A stretch of 64,000 bases of DNA from JBBROS01 sp963752225 (GTDB lineage: Bacteria > Pseudomonadota > Alphaproteobacteria > Acetobacterales > Acetobacteraceae): contig CAVVXS010000007.1 in the NCBI GenBank assembly GCA_963752225.1, positions 558,001 through 622,000 on the forward strand, given 5' to 3'. Under the pieces are notes generated by a model. The model ran no database searches, was not told the DNA's origin, and saw only the letters and a program-made list of their open reading frames with translations. Position numbers and translations under genes: made by a program. Positions 16,958-25,844 of the stretch are shown in pieces (position 1 is the first letter of the stretch; every line of letters starts with the position of its first letter).

Positions 16958-17805
16958 AATTTATTCGCGGGATGGCCGAGCTCGCGGACGGCTATGACGG
17001 CTTCATCCTCGATCTTTGGGGCGTGGTGCATGACGGGGTGCGCCCTTACCCCGGCGCTCGCGACTGCTTGGAGGCCTTGCGGCGGGCGGGCAAGCGGATC
17101 GTGCTGCTGTCGAATGCGCCCCGCCGGGGCGATCCGGTGCGGCGGCAACTGACCAAGATGGGCATCGAGGACAGGCTGTACGACGGGGTGATGACGTCGG
17201 GCGAGGCGTCGTTCCTGCTGCTGCGCGACCGGCCGGACACCTGGTCGCAGGCCCTCGGCGAGCGGGTTTACCATCTCGGTCCGGCACGGGATCGCAACGT
17301 GATGCAGGGACTGGCGCTCGAGGTGCTGGACACGCCGGAAGGGGCGAGCTGCGTGTTGAACACCGGACCCGACGACCACACCAACCCGACCGACCCGGCC
17401 GCCTATGACGACGAGCTGCGCCGATGCGCATCGGCCGGATTGCCGATGATCTGCGCCAACCCGGACCTCGAGGTGATCCGCGGCGGCGTCCGCGTGGTGT
17501 GCGCCGGCACCTTGGCCCGGCGCTATGCCGCCATGGGCGGCGACGTGCGCGACGTCGGCAAGCCGGATCCGCTGATCTACGGACCCGTGCTGGACATCCT
17601 GCAGGTGCCGAAACCCCGCGTGCTCGCGGTGGGTGACGCGCTCCGCACCGACATTGCCGGCGCCGCGGCGATTGGCGTGGATGCGTGCTGGGTGCTCGGC
17701 GGGCTGCACGGCGAGCATCTCGGCGAGGACCGTGCGGCGATCGCGGCCGAAGCCGGGCGGGCGGGACTGGCGCCGGTCGCGGCGGTCGGTTCGTTCGTCT
17801 GGTAA
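16954..17805 (+). CDS. HAD-superfamily class IIA hydrolase
   Basis: 283 aa. It starts at a GTG overlapping the pyrD stop by 4 nt. HAD motif I is FILDLWGVVHDG (nucleophile D20, with W22 where classical phosphatases have the second Asp), motif II is LLSNAPR, and the rear motifs are VGKPDPLIYG and VGDALRTDIAGAAAIG. This D-x-W form is usual in the NagD-like TIGR01459 group, whose substrate is unknown. Coupling to pyrD suggests a phosphatase acting on nucleotide or related metabolites (inference). Confidence 0.88.
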   Translation: MKFIRGMAELADGYDGFILDLWGVVHDGVRPYPGARDCLEALRRAGKRIVLLSNAPRRGDPVRRQLTKMGIEDRLYDGVMTSGEASFLLLRDRPDTWSQALGERVYHLGPARDRNVMQGLALEVLDTPEGASCVLNTGPDDHTNPTDPAAYDDELRRCASAGLPMICANPDLEVIRGGVRVVCAGTLARRYAAMGGDVRDVGKPDPLIYGPVLDILQVPKPRVLAVGDALRTDIAGAAAIGVDACWVLGGLHGEHLGEDRAAIAAEAGRAGLAPVAAVGSFVW

Positions 17806-17830
17806 GGACGCGGCAGCGGCCGCCCGGACC

Positions 17831-18403
17831 TCAGGCGTGGCCGGCGGCGCCGCTCAGTAGGATCGGGTCGATGCGCAGGATCGCCATCGCCCGGCGCCAC
17901 TTGGTGTCGTACTCGGTGTCGAACAGCACGTCGTGGGCGGCCGGGGCGCTGAGCCAAACGTTCTCCTGCATCTCGCGGTCGAGCTGCCCCGGACCCCAGC
18001 TCGCATAACCCAGCGCCAGCAGCCCTTCGCGCGGACCGCGGCCGAGGGCGATCTCGTGCAGGATGTCGAGGCTGGCCGTCAGCGCCAAATTGTCGGCGAC
18101 CTGCAGGCTGCCGTCCCCGGTCCAATCCGCGGTGTGCAGCACGAAGCCGCGGCCGTGATCGACCGGGCCGCCTTCGCACAGCCGGATCTGCCGCGCCGGC
18201 GGCGTCGGCTCGACGTCGAGCTGGTTGAGCAAGGCATCGAAGCTCGGCTTGGCGAGCGGCCGGTTGAGCACGATGCCCATCGCGCCCTCGTCGGTGTGGG
18301 CGCACACCAGGATCACGCTTTGCGTGAAGCGTGGGTCGTCCATCGCCGGCATGGCGATCAGCAGTTGTCCAGTCAGTGAGGCGGCGTCGATCATGCTATT
18401 CAT
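17831..18403 (-). CDS. UPF0301/AlgH family protein
   Basis: 190 aa. AlgH features are LTGQLLIAMPAMDDPRFTQS, EGAMGIVLNRPL, GGPV near residue 98 and LGYASWGPGQLDREM. Structures of the family are known, but the biochemical role is not settled; it has been linked to alginate regulation and is proposed to bind nucleic acid or a modified substrate. It is convergent with the HAD gene and divergent from the peroxiredoxin gene (93-bp gap). Confidence 0.93.
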   Translation of the reverse strand: MNSMIDAASLTGQLLIAMPAMDDPRFTQSVILVCAHTDEGAMGIVLNRPLAKPSFDALLNQLDVEPTPPARQIRLCEGGPVDHGRGFVLHTADWTGDGSLQVADNLALTASLDILHEIALGRGPREGLLALGYASWGPGQLDREMQENVWLSAPAAHDVLFDTEYDTKWRRAMAILRIDPILLSGAAGHA

Positions 18404-18496
18404 GTTGTCGCATCATAGCGCCGGAGCAAGCGGGAAGGTGACACCATCTCGGCCTGCGGCTACGACTCGGATGATCACCATGAAGGACACACGCCC

Positions 18497-18976
18497 ATGA
18501 TCAAGGTCGGCGACACCATTCCAAGCGCCAAGCTGATGATGGTGACCGCGGAGGGTCCCAAGGAGACGTCGACCGACGAGGTGTTCGGGGGCAAGAAGGT
18601 GGTGCTGTTCGCGGTGCCGGGCGCGTTCACGCCGACCTGCAGCGCGCGGCATCTGCCGGGTTACTTGCAGAACATCGAGGCGCTGCATGAGAAGGGCGTC
18701 GACACGATCGCCTGCATGGCAGTCAATGACGGCTTCGTCTTGGGCGCTTGGGCGCGCGACCAGGGCGTGGACGGGCGTATCCTGATGCTGGCTGACGGCA
18801 CGGCCGCGTTCACCAAGGCGCTCGGGCTCGAGCTCGATCTGACGGCGCGCGGCTTGGGCATCCGCAGCCAGCGTTTCGCGATGGTGGTGCAGGACAAGGT
18901 GGTGGCGTCGCTGGCGGTCGAGCCGCCGGGCGGGTTCGAGGTGAGCAAGGCGGAAAGCGTGCTGGCGACGCTCTGA
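18497..18976 (+). CDS. Peroxiredoxin, Prx5/redoxin type
   Basis: 159 aa. The peroxidatic cysteine is C48 in PGAFTPTCSARHLPG, the Prx5 signature, and a second cysteine is at C73. The C-terminal PPGGFEVSKAESVL is also typical. It reduces H2O2 and alkyl hydroperoxides, usually with glutathione or glutaredoxin as donor. The gene ends directly against the convergent mobA gene with no spacer. Confidence 0.93.
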   Translation: MIKVGDTIPSAKLMMVTAEGPKETSTDEVFGGKKVVLFAVPGAFTPTCSARHLPGYLQNIEALHEKGVDTIACMAVNDGFVLGAWARDQGVDGRILMLADGTAAFTKALGLELDLTARGLGIRSQRFAMVVQDKVVASLAVEPPGGFEVSKAESVLATL

Positions 18977-19606
18977 TCACTCGGACTGCGAACGCGGCCG
19001 CCAACCGCCGGAGATAGGGGCGAGCAGCGCGCCCTCGGCGCGCGCGAGGTCTTCCGGCGAGTTCACGTTGAAGAAGGGGTCGATCGGCTCGGCCGCCCAT
19101 TCGGCGACGCCCCCGCCGAGCCGGGCGGTGAAGGCGCCAACCTTGCGCTCGCCGGCCGACAGGAACTCGCGCAATTCGCTGCGGCAGCCGGTCGGCCACA
19201 GTGCGACGACGGGATGCGTGCGGCCGCCCGAGGCGGCGACGGCCATGCGTCCGGCGCCGCGGGCTGCGTGCAGCCGGGTGACGAGGTCGCCGGGCAGGAA
19301 GGGGCAGTCGCCGGATACGCTGACCAGCCACTCCGCCCGGTTTGCCGCCGCCCAGTCGAGCCCGGCCAGCACGCCGGCGAGCGGTCCGGGATTGCCGGGC
19401 AGCGGATCGGGCAGCACCGGCAAGCCGAAATCGGCAAACCGCACCGGGTCGCCGTTGGCGTTGAGCGCGACCCGGTCCAATTGCGGCACGAGGCAGTCGA
19501 CGATGCGGGCGAGGATGCTGCGGCCGCCGACCAGCAGGCGCGACTTGTCACCGCCGCCCATGCGCCGGGCGAGGCCGCCGGCCAGGATCACCGCGGCGGT
19601 CGTCAC
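18977..19606 (-). CDS. mobA: Molybdenum cofactor guanylyltransferase
   Basis: 209 aa. The GTP-binding opening VILAGGLARRMGGGDKS, the ANGDP segment, VSVSGDCPFLPGDLV and FFNVNSPEDLARAE are all MobA hallmarks. It joins GMP to Mo-molybdopterin to give the bis-MGD cofactor precursor. The start is a GTG that overlaps, in a GTGA motif, the TGA ending the restored moeA-PBP frame at 19603-19605. It is the last gene of the gntR/moeA operon. Confidence 0.94.
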   Translation of the reverse strand: MTTAAVILAGGLARRMGGGDKSRLLVGGRSILARIVDCLVPQLDRVALNANGDPVRFADFGLPVLPDPLPGNPGPLAGVLAGLDWAAANRAEWLVSVSGDCPFLPGDLVTRLHAARGAGRMAVAASGGRTHPVVALWPTGCRSELREFLSAGERKVGAFTARLGGGVAEWAAEPIDPFFNVNSPEDLARAEGALLAPISGGWRPRSQSE

Positions 19607-21553
19607 GCGGGCTCGAAGCCTTTCTCGCGCAAGGCGTCGCGTGTTGCAGGCGCGCGCAGCAGCTCAAGGAAGCGCTGCACCGGCGGCCGGGCCAGGCGGA
19701 GACTCGGGGATGGCGAAGTCGTATTGCTCGGCCTGCAGCGGCAGGAAACGCAGGCCGTAGTCGCGCGCCACGGTGGCGATCGCCACGCCCCAATCGGCGC
19801 GGCCCTGCGCCACCGAAGCGGCCACCGCGTTGTGCGATTTCGGCGCATGCGCGAACCCCGGTGGACGGCGGCCGTCAAGTAGGCGGTCGATCAGCACGCG
19901 GGTGCCGCTGCCGGCGTTGCGGTTGACCATGAGCGCGCTCGGGTCGTCCAACGCGACCACGGCGGCGGCCGTCGAGCAGCCGGCGAAGCGGGCGTCGTCG
20001 GCGCGCACCACCACACCTTGCAGCCGGCCATAGCCGCGGGCGAGGGTGACACCGGGCGGCAGCAGCGGGCGATTGTACTCGCCGGTCGCTGGGTCCATCA
20101 GGTGGATGCCGGCTAGGTCGCAGGCGCCGCGCGCGGCCGCCGCGAGCCCGCCCTGGCTGCCGACCGCGAGCGAGCGGACGATCAGGCCGTCCCGCTCCAG
20201 CAGCCCGACCAGCAGGTCGAGGCCGGTGCAGTTGCTGCCGATCACCACCAGGTCGGGCGGCGGCGCGTCGCCGATCCGCTGCACGAAGACGCGTGTCCCG
20301 GCGGCGACGCTTTCGGTCATGGCAGGCACGGCGAAGAAACCGTCCGCCGCGGCAAAGCTGGTAACGGCGCCCGAGCCCTTGGCGGTGGGGTAGGCCGCGA
20401 GGGTGCCTTCCGGATCCGGCACCAGGGCGCTGAGCACGTACTCAGTGCGCCCGCGTTCGCTGCCGATGCGCATCGGCAGCGTCGCCTCGACGACCTGCTC
20501 GCGAGTGGGGGGCAAGCCCGCGAACACCCGGATGATAGGCGCAACAAATGTATGGAAAGTGAAGATCGCCGAGGTCGGGAAGCCCGGCAGGATCGCGACC
20601 GGCTTGCCGTCCTGCACGGCGAGGCAGAGCGGCTTGCCGGGCTTGAGTGCCACGCCGTGCACGACGATGCCGGGGTTGGTCAGCCGCCCGGCGGCGCGCG
20701 AGGCGAGGTCGCCGGCGCCCTTGCTGGTGCCGCCCGAGAGCAAGACAATGTCGGCGGCCGCCAGAGCCCGGTCGAGCGCCGCCTCGAGCAGGGCCGGGTC
20801 GTCGGGGACGATGCCGAGCGGCAGCGGTTGGCCGCCTTGTTCCTCGACGGCCGCGGCCAAATGCGCGGCGTTGCTGTCGAAGACCTGGCCCGGCCGGATC
20901 GGCGCGCCGGGGGCGACGATTTCGTCGCCGGTGGACAGGATGGCGACTAAAGGCCGGCGCCACACCGGGACGGCGGCCACGCCGACCGCGGCCAGCATGG
21001 CGATCTCGCGCGAACCGAGCACGCGGCCTCCGCGCAGCACCGTCTCCCCCAGCGCGATGTCCGACCCGGCGCCGGCCACCGCGTTGCCCGGCGCGACCGC
21101 GCGGTGCACCTCGATCCGCAGCGGTTCACCCGGCAACGCCTCGGTGTGCTCGATCATCACGACGGCGTCGGCGCCGCGCGGGATGGCGCCGCCGGTCGCG
21201 ATCACGCTGGCCCAGCCGGGCTCGACCGCGGCGGCGGGCACCGTCCCGGGAGTGAGCAGGTCGGCGGTCAGGCGCAGGATGGCAGGGGCGGCGTCGCTGG
21301 CGCCCTCGGTGTCGGCGGCGCGGACCGCGAAGCCGTCGAGGCTGGCACGGTCGAAGCCGGGCACGTCCACGTCGGCGACCACGTCCTCGGCCAGCACGCG
21401 GGTGCGGGCGGCGGCGAGCGGCACGGTCTCGGCGCCGAGCGGGGCGAGGGTGAGGTGGCGGCGGAAGCGCGCCTCGGCCTCCTCGCGGCTGACGACGTCG
21501 AGGAACTGGTCCTGCCGGGCGGCGGCGCGGAGGGTTGCGGACAGGTCGTTCAT
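19603..21553 (-). pseudogene. moeA: MoeA-type molybdopterin molybdotransferase fused to PBP-like domain, with frameshift near the 3' end
   Basis: From ATG 21553 the frame encodes a complete MoeA (about residues 1-405: DRASLDGFAVRAADT, GADAVVMIEHTE, STGDEIV, LSGGTSKGAGD, ILPGFPTSAIF), then a PBP-like domain (about 430-620: LVVIGSNCTGLDLL, GIHLMDPATGEYN, NRNAGSGTRVLIDRLL). As written it stops at 19664 after 629 aa with an aberrant proline/alanine tail. One extra base around 19700-19702 explains this: without it the frame continues LARPPVQRFLELLRAP...GFEPA to 19603 (649 aa), where its TGA overlaps the mobA GTG. MoeA inserts molybdate into adenylated molybdopterin; the fused domain may sense or deliver molybdate or a precursor. 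This is either a sequence error or a late truncation; the MoeA part is intact. Confidence 0.85.
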
Positions 21554-22482
21554 AGCGGCCAGATGGGGACCGTGGCGCCCGCGGGGTAGCCCTCGCTGCC
21601 TTCGGGCACCAGCACGAGGCCGTTGGCCGCCGCCGCCGCGAGCAGTCCGAGCCCCTCGGCCGGGCCAAGCGGGGTCGCCTCGGCGCCGTTCCAACGGACC
21701 CGGACCGCGTCCACCAGTCCGAGCACCGAGCTGATCTTGCGGGTGAGCACGGCCGCAACCGGCCGTGGCGCCGGACGCCCGGACATGCGGCGCAGGGCGG
21801 GGGCGGCCAGCAGCAGGAACGCCGTCGCGGCATCGGCCGGGTGAGGCGGCAGGCGCACGGCGGGGACGCCGCTCGTCAGGCCGAGCGCGGTAAACTCGCC
21901 CGGCCGGATGCCGATCGCCTCCGCGTGCCAGGTCGCGGCCGTGGCCGGGTCGAGCACGAGGTCGGGATCGGCGTCGGCCGCGACGGCACCGGCAGCGTCC
22001 AGCAACGCCAGCAGCAGCGGCGTGCGGGCGCCGGCGACACGCGGGCGGCGGATCACGGCGGGATCGGCGCGCAGGCAGGCCAAATGCAGCGGGGTGAGCA
22101 GGGTTCCAGCCGCGAGAACGCTGCCGAGCGGGATGTCGTGGCCCGCCGCCGCCGTGCCAAAGCCGCGCGCGACGGCAGCGAGTGCGGCGCTCCCGTCAAG
22201 CGCATGCGGCGGCAGCACGGCGTCGGCGCCCGTTGGGAGAAGGTCGCCGGAATGCACCTTCATCCCGCCGACAGGAAGCGGGGCATATTCGCCGGCGCCC
22301 TCGGTGTCCGCGGCACGCACCGCCAGGCCTTCGATCGTCGCCAACGGCGCCGCGGGTTGGATCGCGAGCTCGACGTCGCCGGCCAGCACGCGGCCGGCGG
22401 CGTCGTGCAGCGGCACCGTCTCGGCCTGAAGCGGCGCCGTCCGGGCCGCAAGCCAGCCCTCGGCTTCGGCCAGCGTGATCAA
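21550..22482 (-). CDS. Truncated MoeA-like protein (degenerate paralogue)
   Basis: 310 aa. The N-terminal half resembles MoeA domains I-II (ETVPLHDAAGRVLAGDVELA, EGLAVRAADTEGAGEY, LLPTGADAVLPPH), but the catalytic domain III is not recognisable: there is no SGGTS or PGFP motif. It is therefore unlikely to be a working molybdotransferase alone and may be a partner or evolutionary remnant. Its stop overlaps the moeA-PBP ATG (ATGA). The start assigned is TTG 22482, 11 nt after the gntR stop; no ATG or GTG fits between. Confidence 0.75.
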   Translation of the reverse strand: MITLAEAEGWLAARTAPLQAETVPLHDAAGRVLAGDVELAIQPAAPLATIEGLAVRAADTEGAGEYAPLPVGGMKVHSGDLLPTGADAVLPPHALDGSAALAAVARGFGTAAAGHDIPLGSVLAAGTLLTPLHLACLRADPAVIRRPRVAGARTPLLLALLDAAGAVAADADPDLVLDPATAATWHAEAIGIRPGEFTALGLTSGVPAVRLPPHPADAATAFLLLAAPALRRMSGRPAPRPVAAVLTRKISSVLGLVDAVRVRWNGAEATPLGPAEGLGLLAAAAANGLVLVPEGSEGYPAGATVPIWPL

Positions 22483-22492
22483 GACCGGCGCA

Positions 22493-23194
22493 TCACCCGG
22501 GCGGCGCCGGCTCGGCGCGGGACGGCATCGAGGCCATGATGATGTCGCGCTTGCCCTGCAGGTGCTTCGCCAGCAACGGCCCGAGCACGGCCCCGTCGCG
22601 GGCGACCAGCGCGTCGAGGATGGCGCCATGCTCGTCCATCGCCTGCTTCCAGCGATCGGGGCGGATGCGGTTCGACATGTAGCGGGCGCGGGTGATGCGC
22701 CCGGCGAGCGCGGCGTAGGTGCTGAGCAGCACCGGGTTGGCGGCCGCGCGCAGGATCGCCTCATGGATGGCCTGGTTCAGCGCAAAATACTCGGGCAGTT
22801 CCGAGCGCAGGAAGTGCGCGTACATGCGGTAGTGCAGGCCCTGGATCTCGGCCAGCGCGTCCGCGGTGATACGCTCGCAGGCCAGCCGCCCGCCCTCGGC
22901 CTCGAGCGCCGCGATCACTTCGAACAGGTGCACGAGGTGCTCGTCACCGAGGGTGGCAATGCGGGCGCCACGGTTCGGCAGCAACTGCACCAGCCCCTCG
23001 GCGGCCAGCACCTTCAAGCATTCGCGGAGTGGCGTGCGGGACACGTTGAACCGCTCGCACAAGGCGCGCTCCGGCACGCGGGCGCCGGGCGCGAGGTCGC
23101 CATGATCGATCAGGGTGCGCAGGGCGTCGAGCAGCCCCTCATGCAGCGAGGCGGCGGCGGCCGGGCGCGGAAACGGGGTGACGACGGCGGTCAT
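22493..23194 (-). CDS. GntR-family regulator (FCD domain)
   Basis: 233 aa. The winged helix is at about residues 20-80 (GARVPERALCERFNVSRTPL), followed by an FCD domain whose metal/ligand residues are in YFALNQAIHEAILRAAANP. It leads the leftward operon with the MoeA-like, moeA-PBP and mobA genes and is divergent from the serine-glyoxylate aminotransferase operon. Two identical TTGCATGCAA palindromes in the 106-bp intergenic region are its likely operators, so it probably controls both directions in response to a hydroxy- or keto-acid. Confidence 0.9.
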   Translation of the reverse strand: MTAVVTPFPRPAAAASLHEGLLDALRTLIDHGDLAPGARVPERALCERFNVSRTPLRECLKVLAAEGLVQLLPNRGARIATLGDEHLVHLFEVIAALEAEGGRLACERITADALAEIQGLHYRMYAHFLRSELPEYFALNQAIHEAILRAAANPVLLSTYAALAGRITRARYMSNRIRPDRWKQAMDEHGAILDALVARDGAVLGPLLAKHLQGKRDIIMASMPSRAEPAPPG

Positions 23195-23218
23195 GCCGGC
23201 AGTATGACCCGGCCGTGA

Positions 23219-23228
23219 TTGCATGCAA
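23219..23228. promoter_or_regulatory. Candidate GntR operator, copy 1 (TTGCATGCAA)
   Basis: Perfect 10-bp palindrome, 24 bp upstream of the gntR start and inside the divergent promoter region. An identical copy lies 54 bp to the right. The 5' GA and 3' A flanks are also shared (GATTGCATGCAAA in the second copy, TGATTGCATGCAAAG here). Confidence 0.6.
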
Positions 23229-23272
23229 AGCTTTCCGGCTTGCGCCCTCTTCGGTCCCGTGCGACCTCCCGA

Positions 23273-23282
23273 TTGCATGCAA
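23273..23282. promoter_or_regulatory. Candidate GntR operator, copy 2 (TTGCATGCAA)
   Basis: Second identical palindrome, 18 bp upstream of the aminotransferase ATG. The centre-to-centre distance of 54 bp is close to five helical turns, which would place both dimers on the same DNA face and permit looping or cooperative binding. Confidence 0.6.
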
Positions 23283-23300
23283 AATCCGCCGGAGCACGTC

Positions 23301-24509
23301 ATGGGCCACAATTCCGGGTCGTTCAAAAGCGGCCGACACTTCCTGCAGATCCCGGGACCGTCGAACGTGCCCGATCGCATCCTGCGGGCGATCGACATGC
23401 CGACGATGGACCATCGCGGCCCGGAGTTCGGTGAACTCGGCCGCCGCGTGCTCGCCGGCATGGGCCGGGTATTCGGCACCGACGGCACCGTCGTGATCTT
23501 CCCGGGCAGCGGCACCGGCGCCTGGGAAGCGGCGATCGTCAACACGCTCCAGCCCGGCGACACGGTGCTGATGTACGAGACGGGGCAGTTCGCGACCTTG
23601 TGGCAGGCGATGGCCGGGCGGCTCGGCCTCAAGGTCGAGTTCGTGCCGGGCGACTGGCGCCACGGCGTCGACCCGGCCGACGTCGAGGCCCGGCTGCGGG
23701 CCGACACCGGCCGTGCGATCAAGGCCGTGATGGTGGTGCACAACGAGACCAGCACCGGCGTGACCAGCCGCATTGCCGCGATCCGCAGCGCGATCGACGC
23801 CGCCGACCACCCGGCGCTGTTCATGGTCGACACCATCAGCTCCTTGGCATCGATGGAATACAAGCACGACGCCTGGGGCGTGGACGTGACGGTGGCCGGC
23901 TCCCAAAAGGGATTGATGCTGCCGCCGGGGCTCGGCTTCAACGCGGTCTCGGAGAAGGCACTGGCGGCGGCCAAGTCGGGCGGGATGCCGCGCTCCTACT
24001 GGGATTGGCGGGAGATGATGGGGCCGAACAAGACCGGCTACTTCCCCTACACGCCGGCCACCAACCTGCTGTACGGCCTCGACGAGGCGCTGCGCATGCT
24101 GGACGAGGAAGGCCTGCCGCAAGTGTTCGCCCGGCACGACCGTTTTGCCGCGGCGACGCGGGCGGCGGTGCGCGGTTGGGGGCTCGAGGTTCTGGCGCTT
24201 GACCCGCGCGAATACAGTTCCGTCTTGACGACCGTCGTCATGCCGGACGGCCATGACGCCGACGCGCTGCGGGCGGTCATCCTCGACCGCTTCGACATGT
24301 CGCTGGGGCAGGGGCTGGGCAAGCTGAAAGGGCGCGTGTTCCGCATCGGCCATCTCGGCGACTTCAACGACCTGATGCTGATGGGCACCATTGCCGGCGT
24401 CGAGATGGGCCTGCACTTGGCTGGCGTGCCGCACGCGGCCGGCGGGGTTGCGGCAGCGATGGACGTGCTGGCCGGGCGTGCCAGCGACACAGCGCAACGA
24501 GCCGCTTAA
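23301..24509 (+). CDS. Serine-glyoxylate aminotransferase
   Basis: 402 aa class V PLP aminotransferase. The PLP lysine is K203 in VTVAGSQKGLMLPPGLGF, the signature of serine/alanine-glyoxylate transaminases, and PGPSNVP near residue 20 and MFVDT-like LFMVDTISSL are conserved. It converts glyoxylate plus L-serine to glycine plus hydroxypyruvate. The ATG follows a GGAG ribosome site closely. It is the first gene of a rightward operon with a transporter and a hydroxyacid dehydrogenase, consistent with glycolate or glyoxylate use. Confidence 0.92.
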   Translation: MGHNSGSFKSGRHFLQIPGPSNVPDRILRAIDMPTMDHRGPEFGELGRRVLAGMGRVFGTDGTVVIFPGSGTGAWEAAIVNTLQPGDTVLMYETGQFATLWQAMAGRLGLKVEFVPGDWRHGVDPADVEARLRADTGRAIKAVMVVHNETSTGVTSRIAAIRSAIDAADHPALFMVDTISSLASMEYKHDAWGVDVTVAGSQKGLMLPPGLGFNAVSEKALAAAKSGGMPRSYWDWREMMGPNKTGYFPYTPATNLLYGLDEALRMLDEEGLPQVFARHDRFAAATRAAVRGWGLEVLALDPREYSSVLTTVVMPDGHDADALRAVILDRFDMSLGQGLGKLKGRVFRIGHLGDFNDLMLMGTIAGVEMGLHLAGVPHAAGGVAAAMDVLAGRASDTAQRAA

Positions 24510-24542
24510 GCGGCCATCGCTGGTTCAGACGGGAGGTTACAC

Positions 24543-25844
24543 ATGTTCATTTGGCGGTGGTTGGTCCGCGTCTACCGAGAGTGGAACGCCAGCAGCAACG
24601 TCTTGCTGCTGCTGTGCGCGATGTATTTCATCACCTACGTGGACCGGGTGAACGTCAGCTCGGCGGCTGCGGTGTTCAAATCGGAGCTGGGCTTCACCAA
24701 CACCCAGCTCGGGCTGGTGTTCTCGGCCTTCGGCTATCCGTACCTGGTTTGTCAGGTGGTCGGCGGCTGGTTCGGCGACCGCTTCGGGGCGCGGCGCACG
24801 CTGATCGTTTGCGGCCTGACCTGGGCGGTCGCGACCATGCTGACGGGCTTGGTCGGGGGGCTGTGGACCATGCTTGGCGCGCGCGTGCTGCTGGGCCTCG
24901 GCGAGGGCGCAACCTTCCCGACCGCAACACGGGCCATGTCGAGCTGGCTGCCCGGCGGCAAGTCCGGCTGGGCGCAGGGCATCACCCATTCTGCCGCCCG
25001 GCTCGGCAACGCCATCACCCCACCGGCCGTCATCGCGCTGATTGCGCTGATCTCCTGGCGCGGCTCGTTCGTCGTCATGGGCCTTGTCAGCCTGGTATGG
25101 GTCGCTGTCTGGGCCTGGTATTACCGCGACGACCCGCGCACGCATCCTGGCATGACGGAGGCGGACCTCGCGGCGCTGCCGGCCTCCCGGGCCAAGATCG
25201 TGACGGCGCCCACGCCCTGGGGACCGCTGCTGCGGCGGATGGCGCCGGTGACGTTCGTTTATTTCTGCTACGGCTGGACCTTGTGGACGTTCCTGTCCTG
25301 GGTGCCGCAATTCATGCTGCATGCCTACAAGCTTGATCTGAAGAATGGCGCACTGTTTTCCATGCTGGTATTCGGCTGCGGGGTGGTCGGCGATGCGCTC
25401 GGCGGGTTCGTGTCGGACTGGCTCTACCGCCGCACCGGCAGCCTGACCCGGGCGCGGCGCGACCTGGTGGTGTTCGGCATGGTCGGCTCCTTTCTTTGCT
25501 CGGCACCCGTGCTGTTCGTGACCGACCCGACGCTCGCGGCCTTGGCCCTGGGCGGCGCCTTCTTCTTCGCCGAGCTGACGATCGGGCCGATGTGGGCCAT
25601 CCCGATGGACATCGCCCCGCAGCATTCCGGCACCGCCAGCGGGTTGATGAATTCGGGCTCCGCGCTGGCGGCGATCATCTCGCCGGTGGTGTTCGGTTGG
25701 ATCATCGACGCCACCGGCAACTGGTCGCTGCCGTTCTACGGCACCATGGGGTTGCTGCTGGTCGGCATCGCAGCGGCATTCACCATGCGGCCGGACCTGA
25801 CCTTCGCCAGCGATGCGGTGACGCGGAGCGCGGCCCTTGCCTGA
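24543..25844 (+). CDS. MFS transporter, anion:cation symporter (ACS) type
   Basis: 433 aa with about 12 membrane helices. Family motifs are FITYVDRVNVSSAA in helix 1, GWFGDRFGARRTLIVCG (loop 2-3, the MFS motif A), and RVLLGLGEGATFPTATR. The ACS group imports glucarate, tartrate, phthalate and similar hydroxy acids. A GGAGGT ribosome site lies about 7 nt upstream. It sits between the aminotransferase and the FAD/Fe-S dehydrogenase, and its stop overlaps the next start, so it probably imports the substrate of that enzyme. Confidence 0.9.
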   Translation: MFIWRWLVRVYREWNASSNVLLLLCAMYFITYVDRVNVSSAAAVFKSELGFTNTQLGLVFSAFGYPYLVCQVVGGWFGDRFGARRTLIVCGLTWAVATMLTGLVGGLWTMLGARVLLGLGEGATFPTATRAMSSWLPGGKSGWAQGITHSAARLGNAITPPAVIALIALISWRGSFVVMGLVSLVWVAVWAWYYRDDPRTHPGMTEADLAALPASRAKIVTAPTPWGPLLRRMAPVTFVYFCYGWTLWTFLSWVPQFMLHAYKLDLKNGALFSMLVFGCGVVGDALGGFVSDWLYRRTGSLTRARRDLVVFGMVGSFLCSAPVLFVTDPTLAALALGGAFFFAELTIGPMWAIPMDIAPQHSGTASGLMNSGSALAAIISPVVFGWIIDATGNWSLPFYGTMGLLLVGIAAAFTMRPDLTFASDAVTRSAALA

